A program made the position numbers and the translations under genes. The notes beneath the pieces were generated by a model. It ran no database searches. It worked only from the letters and a program-made list of their open reading frames with translations, and was not told the DNA's origin. DNA of 64,000 nucleotides from Austropuccinia psidii. Taxonomy: Eukaryota > Basidiomycota > Pucciniomycetes > Pucciniales > Sphaerophragmiaceae. Positions 47,583-57,298 of the stretch are shown here, one piece after another (the stretch's first letter is position 1; each line of letters begins with the position of its first letter). The DNA is taken from the NCBI GenBank assembly GCA_023105745.1, contig JALGQZ010000013.1, forward strand, positions 6,746,105 to 6,810,104, given 5' to 3'.

Positions 47583-47600
47583 GCCACTGTTGGGACACCA
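47583..47600 (-). other. Primer binding site
   Basis: Two bases inside the 5' LTR, the minus strand reads TGGTGTCCCAACAGTGGC. It begins TGG, complementary to a tRNA CCA end, as expected for priming of reverse transcription. The matching tRNA was not identified. Confidence 0.65.
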
Positions 47601-47602
47601 GA

Positions 47603-48975
47603 TGTGGGAACTCCTCCTGTGTGGGATAGATGAGGCAGTACCTGGAAGGGGAAATTACAAGAAAACAGTTTTGAATTTCTGTTCAAGCTTGTAACCTTTG
47701 CTCTGCTTGTGTGCTAGATAAATCTAGACTGCCCTTCCTAATAATGCTGAATTATGTTAACTTGAGCTCACAATAAATTTATTTTATTTGATTTTGGATA
47801 GTCAGAAAAGTATATTAAACAGACTCTATCAGACTTTGTTTGATCTGGAAACAATGGTTTTGCAAGCCTTAACACAAATAAATAAAGATATAAAACTGGA
47901 TAAAAAACTTTTTTTACTTCCTTTAGTGAGAACAGTAAGGCCTTGAGGGATTTACAGTTTAGATGATAACACTGTTGATAATATGATAAATAGTAATAAA
48001 AAAACACTACTACTACTTTTTTATAGTTTAATGATTTTATAATGATAACTTGTGATAACAGACTCTACTACTATATTTATTTATTTATTTGTTTTTTTAA
48101 ATTTTTAATAATTTTATAATGATAACTTGTGATAACAAGCACTAATATGCTTCAATTTACTACTGAGATTAGCTACTGGGTAAAGAACTTTTTCAATAGG
48201 ATGGATTTATAAAATAATGTAGACCAACTGTTAAATACTATTATTTATAAAACACCCAGAAGATGCTTCTGAGCTTAGTGACTGAGCAGTATTTCAGGAT
48301 AATTTTATCATCGGGATAGTCAATGAGATAAATTAATGAATTAATTTAGACCAGCTGTTAACTACTATCAATTATAAATCACTCAGACAGTGCTACTGAG
48401 CTTGGATACTGAGCAAAATTGGGGGATAATTTGGATGGATGGAGAGGATTTCCCTCAAAAAAATATTAAGAAGTTATGTTTTATGATGAGCCTCTGTCTA
48501 GTCCATGAGGAAAAAAGAATTTCATGGGGAAGAGGACCCCTATTTATAGTTTTTGGGCCTCCAGGGGAGTGTTGAAAAAAAGGGGACTTGGAATTTTTCA
48601 GGTCTTCAATTTAAGGTTTGGTGGTAATTGAATTGAGAGGTCTGTGCTTTAATTGAGTTCTTGATTTTGTGGGGAAATTGTGGGGAAATGATGTCATTGA
48701 TTATGTAATCCTAGAATTTTTTTAGAGTACACCCTTGGGAAACCTCTGTAAACACCTTCTGTAATACTAATGTGACTCTTGTACTGTTTCATTTCTTCTT
48801 CCTAACCTATTTTCTTTCCATCTTTCACACTATTCTACCACCTGCTTATTGTATTTGATTAAAATAATCCCTTCTAATTTCAATTTTCAAATAAAATACT
48901 ACTTGTAATTATTTTTTTATTTTTTTTATTTTTTTTTCATTGAGCCAAGCTGACAAAATGGTATGGAATACCACA
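47603..48975 (-). mobile_element. 5' LTR of the gag-protease element
   Basis: 1,373 bp, TGTGGGAACTCCTCC ... ATGGAATACCACA on the plus strand. The minus-strand start TGTGGTATTCCATACC is a palindrome shared with LTRs elsewhere in the window. TATA box on the minus strand at plus 48540-48548. The two LTRs differ at many positions, indicating an old insertion. Confidence 0.88.
48540..48548 (-). promoter_or_regulatory. TATA box in 5' LTR
   Basis: TATAAATAG on the minus strand, preceded by the AAGTCCCC(T)n and CCTGGAGGCCC words of the shared LTR promoter block. It would drive the genomic transcript of the element. Confidence 0.68.
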
Positions 48976-49383
48976 GCATTTCACAAGAATCTGGCAATAA
49001 TTCAAATTTGCTATGGTATATTAGTGGTATTCTGTGCAGCGGGGGTTTGTGGTTTGATGGTATGCTCAGATTACTTGAGAACAAGCTCAGTGAAAGGGGC
49101 TTTATCACTCATCGAAATTTCTAAAAGACTTTCCAAGGGTAAAAATCTAGTAGATCTGGTGTGGCTATGTACTAATAAGTATATATGTAATTTACTTAAT
49201 AAGAGTTTCTTCTTGTTGGAGTATTTTAACCCCACTGTATATCTTGGATCTGAATTTGCACAGTGCTTGGTATTATATATTGGTAATTACTGGGTGGAGA
49301 AGTGCAGTCTTGGTTCAAATGAAGAGGTCACATTGACTGTACCCAGGTCAGCTAAACTTACAGCCAGGATTGACCCATTTTAG
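48976..49383 (+). pseudogene. Unrecognised gene fragment beyond the retroelement
   Basis: Plus-strand frame open through the LTR end and then FHKNLAIIQICYGILVVF, SLIEISKRLSKGKNLVDL, NKSFFLLEYFNPTVYLGSEF and an end at KLTARIDPF. Base composition is less AT-biased than the LTR and the frame is free of stops for 136 codons. The frame is the same as that of the fragment ending at 38942, so both may be one protein interrupted by the 10-kb element. There are two hydrophobic stretches but no domain I recognise. Confidence 0.5.
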
Positions 49384-50454
49384 ATTAGCCTTATATTAAA
49401 TATATTGTAATTAGATTTTAGGAAGTGATTTATTAATTGGATAATTCTGACTACATATCCTACTGCCTGCATGCCACCATATGAATGTGAATAATAACTA
49501 CCTTTTGTACAGAGGCATTCCTCCATACACCATTTTAAATACTCCAACATGAGGCAAACTCAGTAAGGCAGTTGTTCCCTCATTAACCACATGCAGGTGT
49601 AGTTGTTCCCACAATTAGCACATGCAGGGGAATTGCGGGAAGTGGGTATTTTAACTTCCCACGAGCTTGTAATAGGCCAAATTGCACTGGTTCTTTCAAG
49701 AGGTCTAGGATAATTAGGGATCTGCAGTGGAGTGCATATTGCATTTGTGTGTGCTTGCAATATTCCAGAATGTTGTATTTGAAGCTCATTGAATGGGAAC
49801 ATGAATATATCAAATTGGATAATGCAGTATCCACTGCATTATTTTAGGTTCAGGTACTTGAGATTGCCAATTTTCAAAAGTCAGATGTAATCCTTCATTT
49901 TTAGAGGCAAATAAAAAACATTCATTGACCAAAATCAAAATCAGGTGAAATTAATAATCCACACAACAGTCCCTAATTGTTTATTTTCATTTCATTTTCC
50001 TGTGCAAGCATGCCATTCACAAAAAAGGAAAGGAGCATAAAGGGGGACTTGCAGGAAAACATTGGGGTGAGGAGGGAAAGTGTGAGTCGCTCAGTTATTC
50101 TCAGCATATATATATAGATATATATATGAGCCGGAATTCATGTAGCACCCTCATTGGGCCCCATGGAGGAACATTGGCTTTAGTTGGTTTAAATTGGGCC
50201 AATACCATGTGGGCTCCAACACGGAAGTAATGGATTTGTGCCAAATAATGGGCATTGGAATTGGGAACCATTCTGGATTCAAATGGGAGTCAGAAGTATC
50301 TGATATCTTGTCTTCTTAAACACAAAGTTATCCCTTAACCACTTGGGAATAGTGGGTCATCCCAAAAGACAAATGAGGCCAAAACAGCCCAAAGTAGTAA
50401 GTTTTTTTCCTCCACTCAACCAACAGCACAAATATAAATTCCAGTATTGGCAAA
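49384..50454. other. No supported gene
   Basis: Mixed sequence with short antisense ORFs (49560-49834) of chance type and a TA-rich microsatellite with a central GA (about 50108-50130). The sequence is less AT-rich from 49560 on, compatible with upstream parts of the decayed gene at 50455. Confidence 0.45.
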
Positions 50455-51376
50455 TATGACCCCAAGTAAAATTCAGAGGGTTGTGGATGTCACTCAGATC
50501 AAGCACATTCACTTTGGCTGAGTGGCAATTTTCTCTTCAACTGGTTTACTAATTGCCCTTGTTGAATTCAGACCATTCACAACAATGAGTAAGGCCAAGG
50601 TCAATCAATGGGATGAATTATCACAATTCTTATTTTGAAAAAGAAAATTCACAGACCCGATTGCAACAAATGGAGAATTACTGGAGGGATTTATGTTTGC
50701 TATTGGGTGGCGCAAATGTAGCACAAAGAACAAAAAATCTGGGATTTACAGAAGTCTTGGGATAATTGAAGACACAAAATACAAATGGCAGAGCTGAGGC
50801 GCAAATCTTAGCTCAGTAGGTTGCATTCTAGGTCAATCCTTATGATATACTGGGCATAAATTATTTCAAAAGATGAAAACTTGCTACATGTCATTGGGGG
50901 TCCCATCCTTTGATCAGGTCAACTATAAAGCCGCAAATCAGGGGGCATTTGAGTTTGCTTTTGCACTCACTTTCACCATGAATATATTCAAAAATTTGCC
51001 TCATGTTGATAAGGATGCATTGTTGTGTGCTTCGGGATGGTGATTTCAAGCTGATAAGCGGACAGGGAAAATTCAAAGAGATGTGTCAAAGCAGCTTACA
51101 GGGGGAAAATTCATTTTCCCAAATGATAATTTTTAGATTGATCTATCCGATTTTCATAGGCTCATTCAGGTAGTGTGGGACAGTAGTACATTCTTTCACT
51201 ATACTGATCCAGCACAGGACAACAAAAGCATGACCCTAGTGGGGTTGTCTGCTAAATGCTCAATGAGGTTAGAAAAAACAATGTGGCGGAAAAGCCATGG
51301 ATATTATGAGATTGGCAAGAAAGAGGGCTATAAGATCAGGGATAGTAATACAATATCATCCGCATTCAAAGAATGA
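50455..51376 (+). pseudogene. Tet/JBP-like 2OG-Fe(II) dioxygenase, decayed
   Basis: One plus frame, interrupted by stops, reads VDVTQIKHIHFG, then LIALVEFRPFTTMSKAKVNQ, DPIATNGELLEGFMFAIGWR, SLGVPSFDQVNYKAANQGAF, ALTFTMNIFKNLPHVDKDAL, QADKRTGKIQRD, DLSDFHRLIQVVWDSSTFFH and RLEKTMWRKSHGYYEIGKK. H-x-D (51002-51010) and the distal His of FFHYTDP (51197-51199) fit the Fe(II) ligand triad; Arg of SMRL downstream could bind 2-oxoglutarate. In basidiomycetes this family (Tet-like 2OG-Fe(II) oxygenases, oxidising 5-methylcytosine where tested) is lineage-expanded and linked to KDZ DNA transposons. At least five in-frame stops (e.g. TGA 51041-51043 and TAG 51134-51136, both in place of Trp) make it a pseudogene. 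No KDZ transposase is recognised beside it. Confidence 0.75.
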
Positions 51377-51489
51377 GGGTATTTGGAGGCTGATTGGACA
51401 ATAATGGTGGGGTAAGGCGGAGGATAATATACACCAGGATTGTATTGTTTGGAGTTGGGGAGATATAGTGGCTCTAATGACCAGGGGTT

Positions 51490-51775
51490 GAAATGGCTCA
51501 TTTATGGTGGCATGCCACTGTACAGGCTCCCAACACTTCACAGGCAAATCCTTATGCCTGTCCAGCTTCCTGATGCTTCACACACAATTACTTACACTGG
51601 TCCAGGGTCTTGATGCTTCACACTCCAATCCTTATGCCCAATGCCTCACATGCACTTCACATGCCAATCCTTATGCCCAACGCTTCACATGCATTTCCTT
51701 ATGCTGGTCTAGGCCCCCAATGCTTCACATGCCAATACTTACACCCAAAGCTTAACATGTGATTCCTTACTCTTT
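51490..51775 (+). repeat. Minisatellite, ATGCTTCACATGCCAATCCTTATGCC type
   Basis: About seven to eight degenerate units of roughly 30-40 bp, each with (A/C)TGCTTCACA followed by CAATCCTTA(T/C)(G/A)CC and often TGGTCCAGG. In one frame it encodes a monotonous Ser/His/Pro/Tyr-rich peptide, which should not be taken as a gene; such arrays are frequent in my memory of rust annotation as spurious proteins. Confidence 0.75.
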
Positions 51776-52023
51776 TAAGACTAATTGAGTATGACCTTAG
51801 GACTGGAAATTACTCAAGAATCTCAGGTGGATTGCTCATATGGGGGGAACCCCAGGATTTCTACAGTGAAGATCTCAAACAGTATAGACCCATAGATGCA
51901 GGAAATGTTCAAGGCATTTATCATTACTATTTGCCCATTTTCTGCAAAGAAGCTTCACACAAAGAAATACTTCTCAAAAACTTGGTGGGTCTCTCACAAA
52001 AATTATTCTCAAGGAGAAGGTGA
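51776..52023 (+). pseudogene. Unrecognised coding fragment
   Basis: Plus frame reading YDLRTGNYSRISGGLLIWGE, DFYSEDLKQYRPIDAGNV, YHYYLPIFCKEASHKEILL and ending after LSQKLFSRRR. It looks like real protein sequence (balanced composition, no stop for about 80 codons) but carries no domain I can name. It follows the minisatellite and has no visible start. Confidence 0.45.
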
Positions 52024-52179
52024 TTTGCACCATTGAGGAAATAATAAAATTTTACGGAAACAAAGAATGTAACAAAAATTGAACCTTTATTTATTTATTA
52101 GAAATAAATTATTTAAATGAGTGTAGTACAAAATTAAATAAGTGAAAATAATACTGAAACTATTTTTTTTATTTTTAAA

Positions 52180-53374
52180 GAATTTTTGAGATTATCCCTG
52201 TGATTTCCTCAACTGGATAGGCCTCCAATGCATTGCCAAGGAGGGAGTTTAGTTCCTCCCAGAATTCCCAGTGCATCTCATTCCAATGAGTTTAATCCAC
52301 AAAGGGAATGATGTAGAGAAAGTTTTGATGCTCAAACAAGATTCAGTTGATGTATTCTTGGACAATGGCTTGAGGAATCATTAGCATTGGTTGCAAGTTG
52401 GTGAATTCCTGCAGAGCCTCATCGTTGGAATGAGGTGAGCTTGACACCAGGGGGGAAGGGGCAGTTGGGTTCTCGCATGCAATGGGAGGGCACCAGGGGG
52501 GAGTTGGGGGTTCCAATGGGCATATCATCAATGATGATGAAAGAGCAGGGAGTGGCGGGACAAGCTGAAGATGGTTATTTGGTAACAGAAAAAAAGCAAA
52601 AAAGAAAAAAGTACTAACTAAAAGGCTCCTCCAATGATTGTGTTGGAGCCACCACAGTTTCAGGCTCACAAGTCAAATTGTTCTCATGTGATGGAAATTG
52701 AGAATCTGAGGCTTGACTTGGGCCTGGAATAGGTGGCTCATTGTGTTGGGAGGGTTCTAAAAAAGGAGGAAAAGTCAGTTCACTTGATGCAAAAGTGAAA
52801 GGTGGCTGCTTACCTTGGAATAAGTCCTATGACCATTGGGTGCCACTTGGGCCTGGAGTGAGTTGCTGTGGAGTTTGCTCACAAGGCATACAAGGAATGG
52901 GAGAGTCTTTTTGGGGGGGATTTGGTGGGTTTTGTTCTATGGGTAAAGAAAAAAAGTCAGTATGAGTGCATGAAGAAAAATGAGTAAAGGAGGAGAAAGA
53001 AAGAATACTTTGGCATTTGAATCCCATGGGTGACAAGACATGGCGATGATCAGCTCAAGCTTGAATGTCCTCTTGCCATCACCATTCTTCATTCGCTGGA
53101 TAATCACTTTGCTCAGGTTGAGGAGTGAAGTGACCATTCGATAGTGGCCTTGGAGGGGGGTGGACATATTGATACTTGAGGGGACCAGGCTAATTCTCCA
53201 GAAGCATTCCTGTCTGCCTTCCTGGGGTTTCCGCATCCATTCCCACTTGGGAATGCTTTCATCATTGTTGACAATGAAGGAGTCCTTGTAAGGGTGTTTT
53301 TTTCCTGAACTCCTCTTGCTGCATGGTGGGAGGGTTTGCACAACAAACAAGTATTTTTGTGTTCTTGTCAGCAA
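52180..53374 (-). pseudogene. Proline-rich multi-exon repetitive gene, decayed
   Basis: Minus strand. First exon 53374-53009 (DSFIVNNDESIPKWEW, STPLQGHYRMVTSLLNLSKV, NGDGKRTFKLELIIAMSCHP) ends at GCCAAA|GTATTC. The intron ends CCCATAG, and the next exon (52936-52815) is Pro/Gln-rich (NPPNPPQKDSPIPCMPCEQT) and ends CCAAG|GTAAGC. Another exon (52756-52620) reads HNEPPIPGPSQASDS and ends before GTTAGTAC...TCTTCAG. The final exon (52564 down to about 52180) contains PPLPALSSS and NEMHWEFWEELNSLLGNALE. Splice signals are well placed, but in-frame stops (e.g. after QWS and after EYIN) show decay. Function unknown; I know this only as an amplified rust family. Confidence 0.55.
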
Positions 53375-53776
53375 GCATCACAAGCATTGGTTATCATGGA
53401 GGAGCAGATACAGGGTATACCCCGCTTAGAGCACAGAGTGCAAGAAATCTAATCACAAGTTAATTTAGGTTATTCAATGAAAAGAAAGTAAACTGTTGAG
53501 AAAAAATTGCAATACATACAATGAAGTATAAATTTAAAACATAATCAAATTATTAAGCCAAAAGTAGGTTTTTTCTAAAATTCTGAAAGAGAGTCATGAA
53601 TAAGATTTAGTATTAATAGTGCAAAATAACATCTAAAAAGATTTAAATGGAGAAGGTGACGCACGAGGTGGATAGAAGGGGGGTTCTGGATGTATAAGTG
53701 GGAAAAAATGCAGCAAAAGGGGAGGGTGGTGGTTAGTTGAGTGCAATAGAAAAGAGGGGAAAGGCAGGAAGACAAA
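53375..53776. other. No supported gene
   Basis: Short AT-rich stretch followed by a purine-rich strand (53650-53776); the minus ORFs here arise from its complementary pyrimidine bias. Confidence 0.4.
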
Positions 53777-54265
53777 GTGGAATATGGACACACCAGAATG
53801 AGAAGAGCATGTGAACTGGGTGAGAAAAATAAGAAGGTGGTGTTGGGAAAAGATGGTCTTTTATACCAGGTTGAAGCTGAGCCAATTGCAGCAGTCGCAG
53901 CACCTGCGCAGGTCTCAGCTTCAAGGGCTGTTGGAAAAATGAAAGCTCAGTCACAGCCAATGCTGCAGTTGAGAAGGGAAATGCCTGTGTGAGTCAGGGT
54001 AACAAAGGGGTTCTGGCTGAGTATTGCATTTTATTGAATTGTTATACTCAGTAAAATCCCCTTTGTGGCGTTAAATAGCCACCTGATTTCCCAGGAGGGC
54101 TTTTGTGAGGAAATTTTTGAATGTGCACAGTGGGTGCAATCCACAAATGCCCCATGCAGAAAAGTACATGGTGCATTTGGTCACAGGTCACTGTGTCAAG
54201 CATACCACCATTATGGCCGGGTGATAGAGTTTGAACAAAGGGTTTGGAGGCTGTATGAAATGTGA
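53777..54265 (+). pseudogene. Unrecognised coding fragments
   Basis: Two plus-strand pieces. 53777-53992 carries a basic N-terminus, LGEKNKKVVLGKDGLLYQVE and an Ala-rich AEPIAAVAAPAQVSASRAVG. 54065-54265 carries EEIFECAQWVQSTNAPCRKV and HHYGRVIEFEQRVWRLYEM. Both read like protein, but with stops between them and no recognisable domain. They could be exons of one decayed gene. Confidence 0.4.
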
Positions 54266-55066
54266 ATAAAGAAGTACCTTGGGTTGACCCATTGCATAGG
54301 TGTGCTTTGGTGTCATAATTTAAATGATCAGTGGCTAAGAATTTGAATAGCATGACCACAATCATTATAATAGCACATTTGAAAGCATTTGAATAGCACG
54401 ACCGCAAGTATTTGCATAGAACACCAGTGGGATGATTGCTACATGAGTGTCAAATGCTACTCTGGAGAGCTATTGGATTACTATCTTAGTACACACGCAA
54501 ACTGAGCATTTTGTAAAGCATCAGAAGTCATTTTTGCCAGACTGTGCATTTTACGCACTTCCCTCAATTGCACAGAAATGGGCATTCCAATAAACTATTT
54601 CAAAAAGCACTCTAACCATGGCATTCCAGAAATCTTACCTGCAGAGGTTTTGGAAGTCTATTGGTAACTACATAAATGCTGAGTCTATGGGTGAAAATCT
54701 GCAGAATGACCCTGCTGAGTATTTGGCACATGAGCTTAGTGTATGCAGCTCATGGGAGTTTTGATATGCAGCTTTAATATGCATACAAGCGGAACTATTA
54801 GGACATCATCAGCGGGAATTTTGTGCATACACCATTCTGCAAAGCTGTGGGGCTGACAAAGTGCTGTACAATAATGTAACATGCAATCCCGCTGAGGCAT
54901 TGACTAAAATTTCTCAAATGCATCCTTTTGATGCACCTTCTGGAGAGCTCCACCTAACTCCCACAGAGTTGGTAGAGTCTGCCAGCTTATTCTGAGGAAT
55001 GATGAGGGTCATATGCAAAAGGTGGACTCACTCAGGTGTGGCAGGAGGAGAAAACTATTACTGGAA
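54266..55066. other. Decayed sequence, no gene seen
   Basis: Less AT-rich, stop-riddled in all frames; includes GCATTTGAATAGCACGACC-type short duplications near 54340-54420 and many TGCA-containing words. Confidence 0.4.
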
Positions 55067-55740
55067 CCCGCTAATGATCAATGAGCCAGCATCTCTCTGC
55101 AAGGGCACACACAACCCACCGCAGGTCATACACAGGCAATTATCATATGCATGGCTGAATGTTTGGCACCTGTCTCCCGGCCAACCATTAGTGCGCGTGG
55201 GTGGCCCAATTAAGAGGAGATTCTCAAATTCCTGTGGGAGGAAACCTGAAGCCAATCTGCGCGGATTAGCTACAGCATCAATTGAAATTAGCACAACACC
55301 TGCTTATAGTCAATGAGGCCAGATATGGTTGTGCAGGGACACACATTCACACGCATTCCACTGAAAATCATATGCATGGCCAAACCTTGGGGCCTGTCTG
55401 CTGGCCATGAATTCCCTCTTCTGGGTGGCCAAATTTACCTCAGATTCTCACATGTGTGAGGGAGAAAAGCTGAGTAGCAATCTGTGTGGATTGGCTACAG
55501 CTTCATACACAATCTCATAAAACCCGCTTATGATGAATGAGACTGCACATTGTCATGCAGTCTCAGACACACCACCGCAGCTCTTACGCAGGCAATTGTC
55601 ACATGCACGGCAGATGATTGGGAGCCTTTCTTCCAGGAAACAATTTGCTCATGTGGTGGCCAGCTTCACCCAAGATTCTCACATGTGAGGCAAAAAACCT
55701 GATGCCAATCTGAGAGGACTTGTTACAGCATTACACACAA
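55067..55740 (+). repeat. Three tandem units of about 225-231 bp
   Basis: Units begin CCCGCTAATGATCAATGA (55067), CCTGCTTATAGTCAATGA (55298) and CCCGCTTATGATGAATGA (55523). Each continues with GGCACACAC/ACACACC, GGCAATT(A/G)TCA(T/C)ATGCA, a GGTGGCC block, AGATTCTCA and AGCCAATCTG..GATT. Divergence is considerable, so the duplication is old. Confidence 0.75.
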
Positions 55741-56422
55741 TAAGTTTGAATGTGCAAGTGGATTATGGTTCATGCATGGGGCCTCATGTTCAACTCACAA
55801 ATTCACCCCTGGAGTCCCAGTAGGCATTAGTCCACAAGGAGTTCTTCTCACAACAAAACTCATGTTCAGTGGCATGCCACCGTACATACCTTGTCTACAC
55901 AAGAAAAAAGCTCCCCAAAGTTAATTTTTTATTTGCATAACCACCATTTTCCTGTAGGTTACTTCATGACAATTAAACTGAGGAACATAACTTTACTGTT
56001 TGCTGCTGCACCAGAAAACATGGCTGAATTCCTCCAATATGCCACCATACATGAAGTTGCTATAGCCCACCCAATTCTTGGTATGTTACTTTGAATCTTG
56101 GTGCACTGATCCTTGTGTAATATGCGGCATAGCAAGCATTCATATGGGTACACCTGCAGTCTTACCACCTTGTCTGCCTATATTCCCCAGATTAGATATC
56201 AAAATAATAAATACAAGCTGCCCATGATCCAAACCACCATCCACGTAACCACAAGCCATCCCTATTTTGACCCATTTCTGCCTCACATATAATCTCCTCC
56301 ACTTGTGCTTTTTGCTCTTCATTCCCTTTAGCTAAATGGCCCTGATCATATTATTTCCCACTGTTCTCAAATAATTCATCATAGCCATAATGTCAACCCC
56401 TTCATAACCACTTTGCATTGGG
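55741..56422. other. No firm gene; possible start of SNF2 gene region
   Basis: Contains a 68-codon plus frame (55891-56094) reading LRNITLLFAAAPENMAEFLQ, of unknown nature, and otherwise stop-filled sequence. Confidence 0.35.
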
Positions 56423-57298
56423 ATGATTAATATTTATTTTCCAATTACTATTGATATCTCCTTAGTTAGTCTTCATTCCCACTTACTTTCTTGGATTATC
56501 CTATGGCACAATCCACATAATCTATTTTTATATCTCCCTAATCAGCTGAATCCAATTGGATCTCTCCCTGAAACTCTTGCTAAAACATTGATACCAATCC
56601 TTGTGGAACCACAAAAATTCATGCACTGTGCTCTTGGTGGGTAATGGATCAAAAATTGCCAATCCAATCCTACTCAGAAATTATTTGTTGAGGGTGTATT
56701 GATGACTAATCAGAATGACCTTTCCTCATCTTGAAAACCTAAACTTATTTTGATGTTCTTCACATGGTACCCAAACATTCTATTCATAATTGAAATTTTT
56801 CAAAATCAAGACTTCAAGCTTGAAATGCCTAGAGAATATGACGGGAATTCTCATACTCAATGTCAAATTTTTACTCCCACATTACCCACTTCAAGCTTGA
56901 CTTCACCCTCATATCCAGTTCCCTTTTCTTTGACATCCAAGCAAAAACTGATACAATTACCCAGTGGATAAGACCTTCCAAAAATGACACTTCCCAACTC
57001 CATGATTCAAACACCCTCCTCCCTAATCAAAAACCAGAGTCCCTTTTCTCTGGTATTGAGAAATCCCCAATGGACAATCTGCCCATAATCTTTGTGCCAC
57101 CTCACCCCCTGGATCAACATTTCATGCCAGGCACATAACTACAAACAAGGTGGTCAGCCCATTTGAATCCCTTTCAGCCAATACCCCTCTTGGTGGACTG
57201 CTTACCAATGATATGGAATTAGGTAAAACCATTCAGGCCATCTCACTAATTGGTACCTCCAAGGAATGGCTAATTACCAACCCCCAAAGCTCCACCCC
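56423..57298 (+). pseudogene. SNF2-type helicase, N-terminal part
   Basis: Plus strand. Ser/Pro-rich N-terminal region (about 56540-57000; VEPQKFMHCALGG, SSLTSPSYPVP), then SLFSGIEKSPMDNLPIIFVP, a frameshift near 57136, and ITTNKVVSPFESLSANTPLG, LLTNDMELGKTIQAISLIGT and KEWLITNPQSSTP. DMELGKT is the Walker A motif (usual DMGLGKT), with the first Gly replaced by Glu. Frameshifts and stops are present, and the gene is cut at 57298 by the solo LTR. Functional relatives are Swi2/Snf2 ATPases of the Rad5/Rad16 type that remodel chromatin or act in repair; this amplified rust version is likely transposon-borne or duplicated. Confidence 0.78.

Larger units (their letters stand above)
38943..48975 (-). 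mobile_element. Full-length non-autonomous gag-protease LTR retrotransposon
   Basis: A 10,033-bp element, transcribed on the minus strand. It has two similar LTRs (5' LTR 47603-48975, 3' LTR 38943-40303), a primer-binding-site-like TGGTGTCCCAACAGTGG next to the 5' LTR and a polypurine tract next to the 3' LTR. Gag with CCHC knuckle and a retropepsin occupy 47060-44560. From about 42800 down to 40320 there is no reverse transcriptase, RNase H or integrase motif; a tandem array fills part of it. The element therefore needs enzymes in trans. Flanking 5-mers (GGTTT, GCATT) do not match well, so the target duplication is eroded or lost. Confidence 0.88.

Noticed and set aside
38938..48980. 5-bp target duplication for the 10-kb element
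   Set aside because: GGTTT and GCATT match at only three of five positions, too weak to claim.
50108..50130. TA-rich microsatellite as a hairpin or origin
   Set aside because: Simple sequence with no further signal.
51504..51755. 83-codon Ser/His-rich ORF
   Set aside because: Entirely explained by the minisatellite periodicity; not a protein gene.
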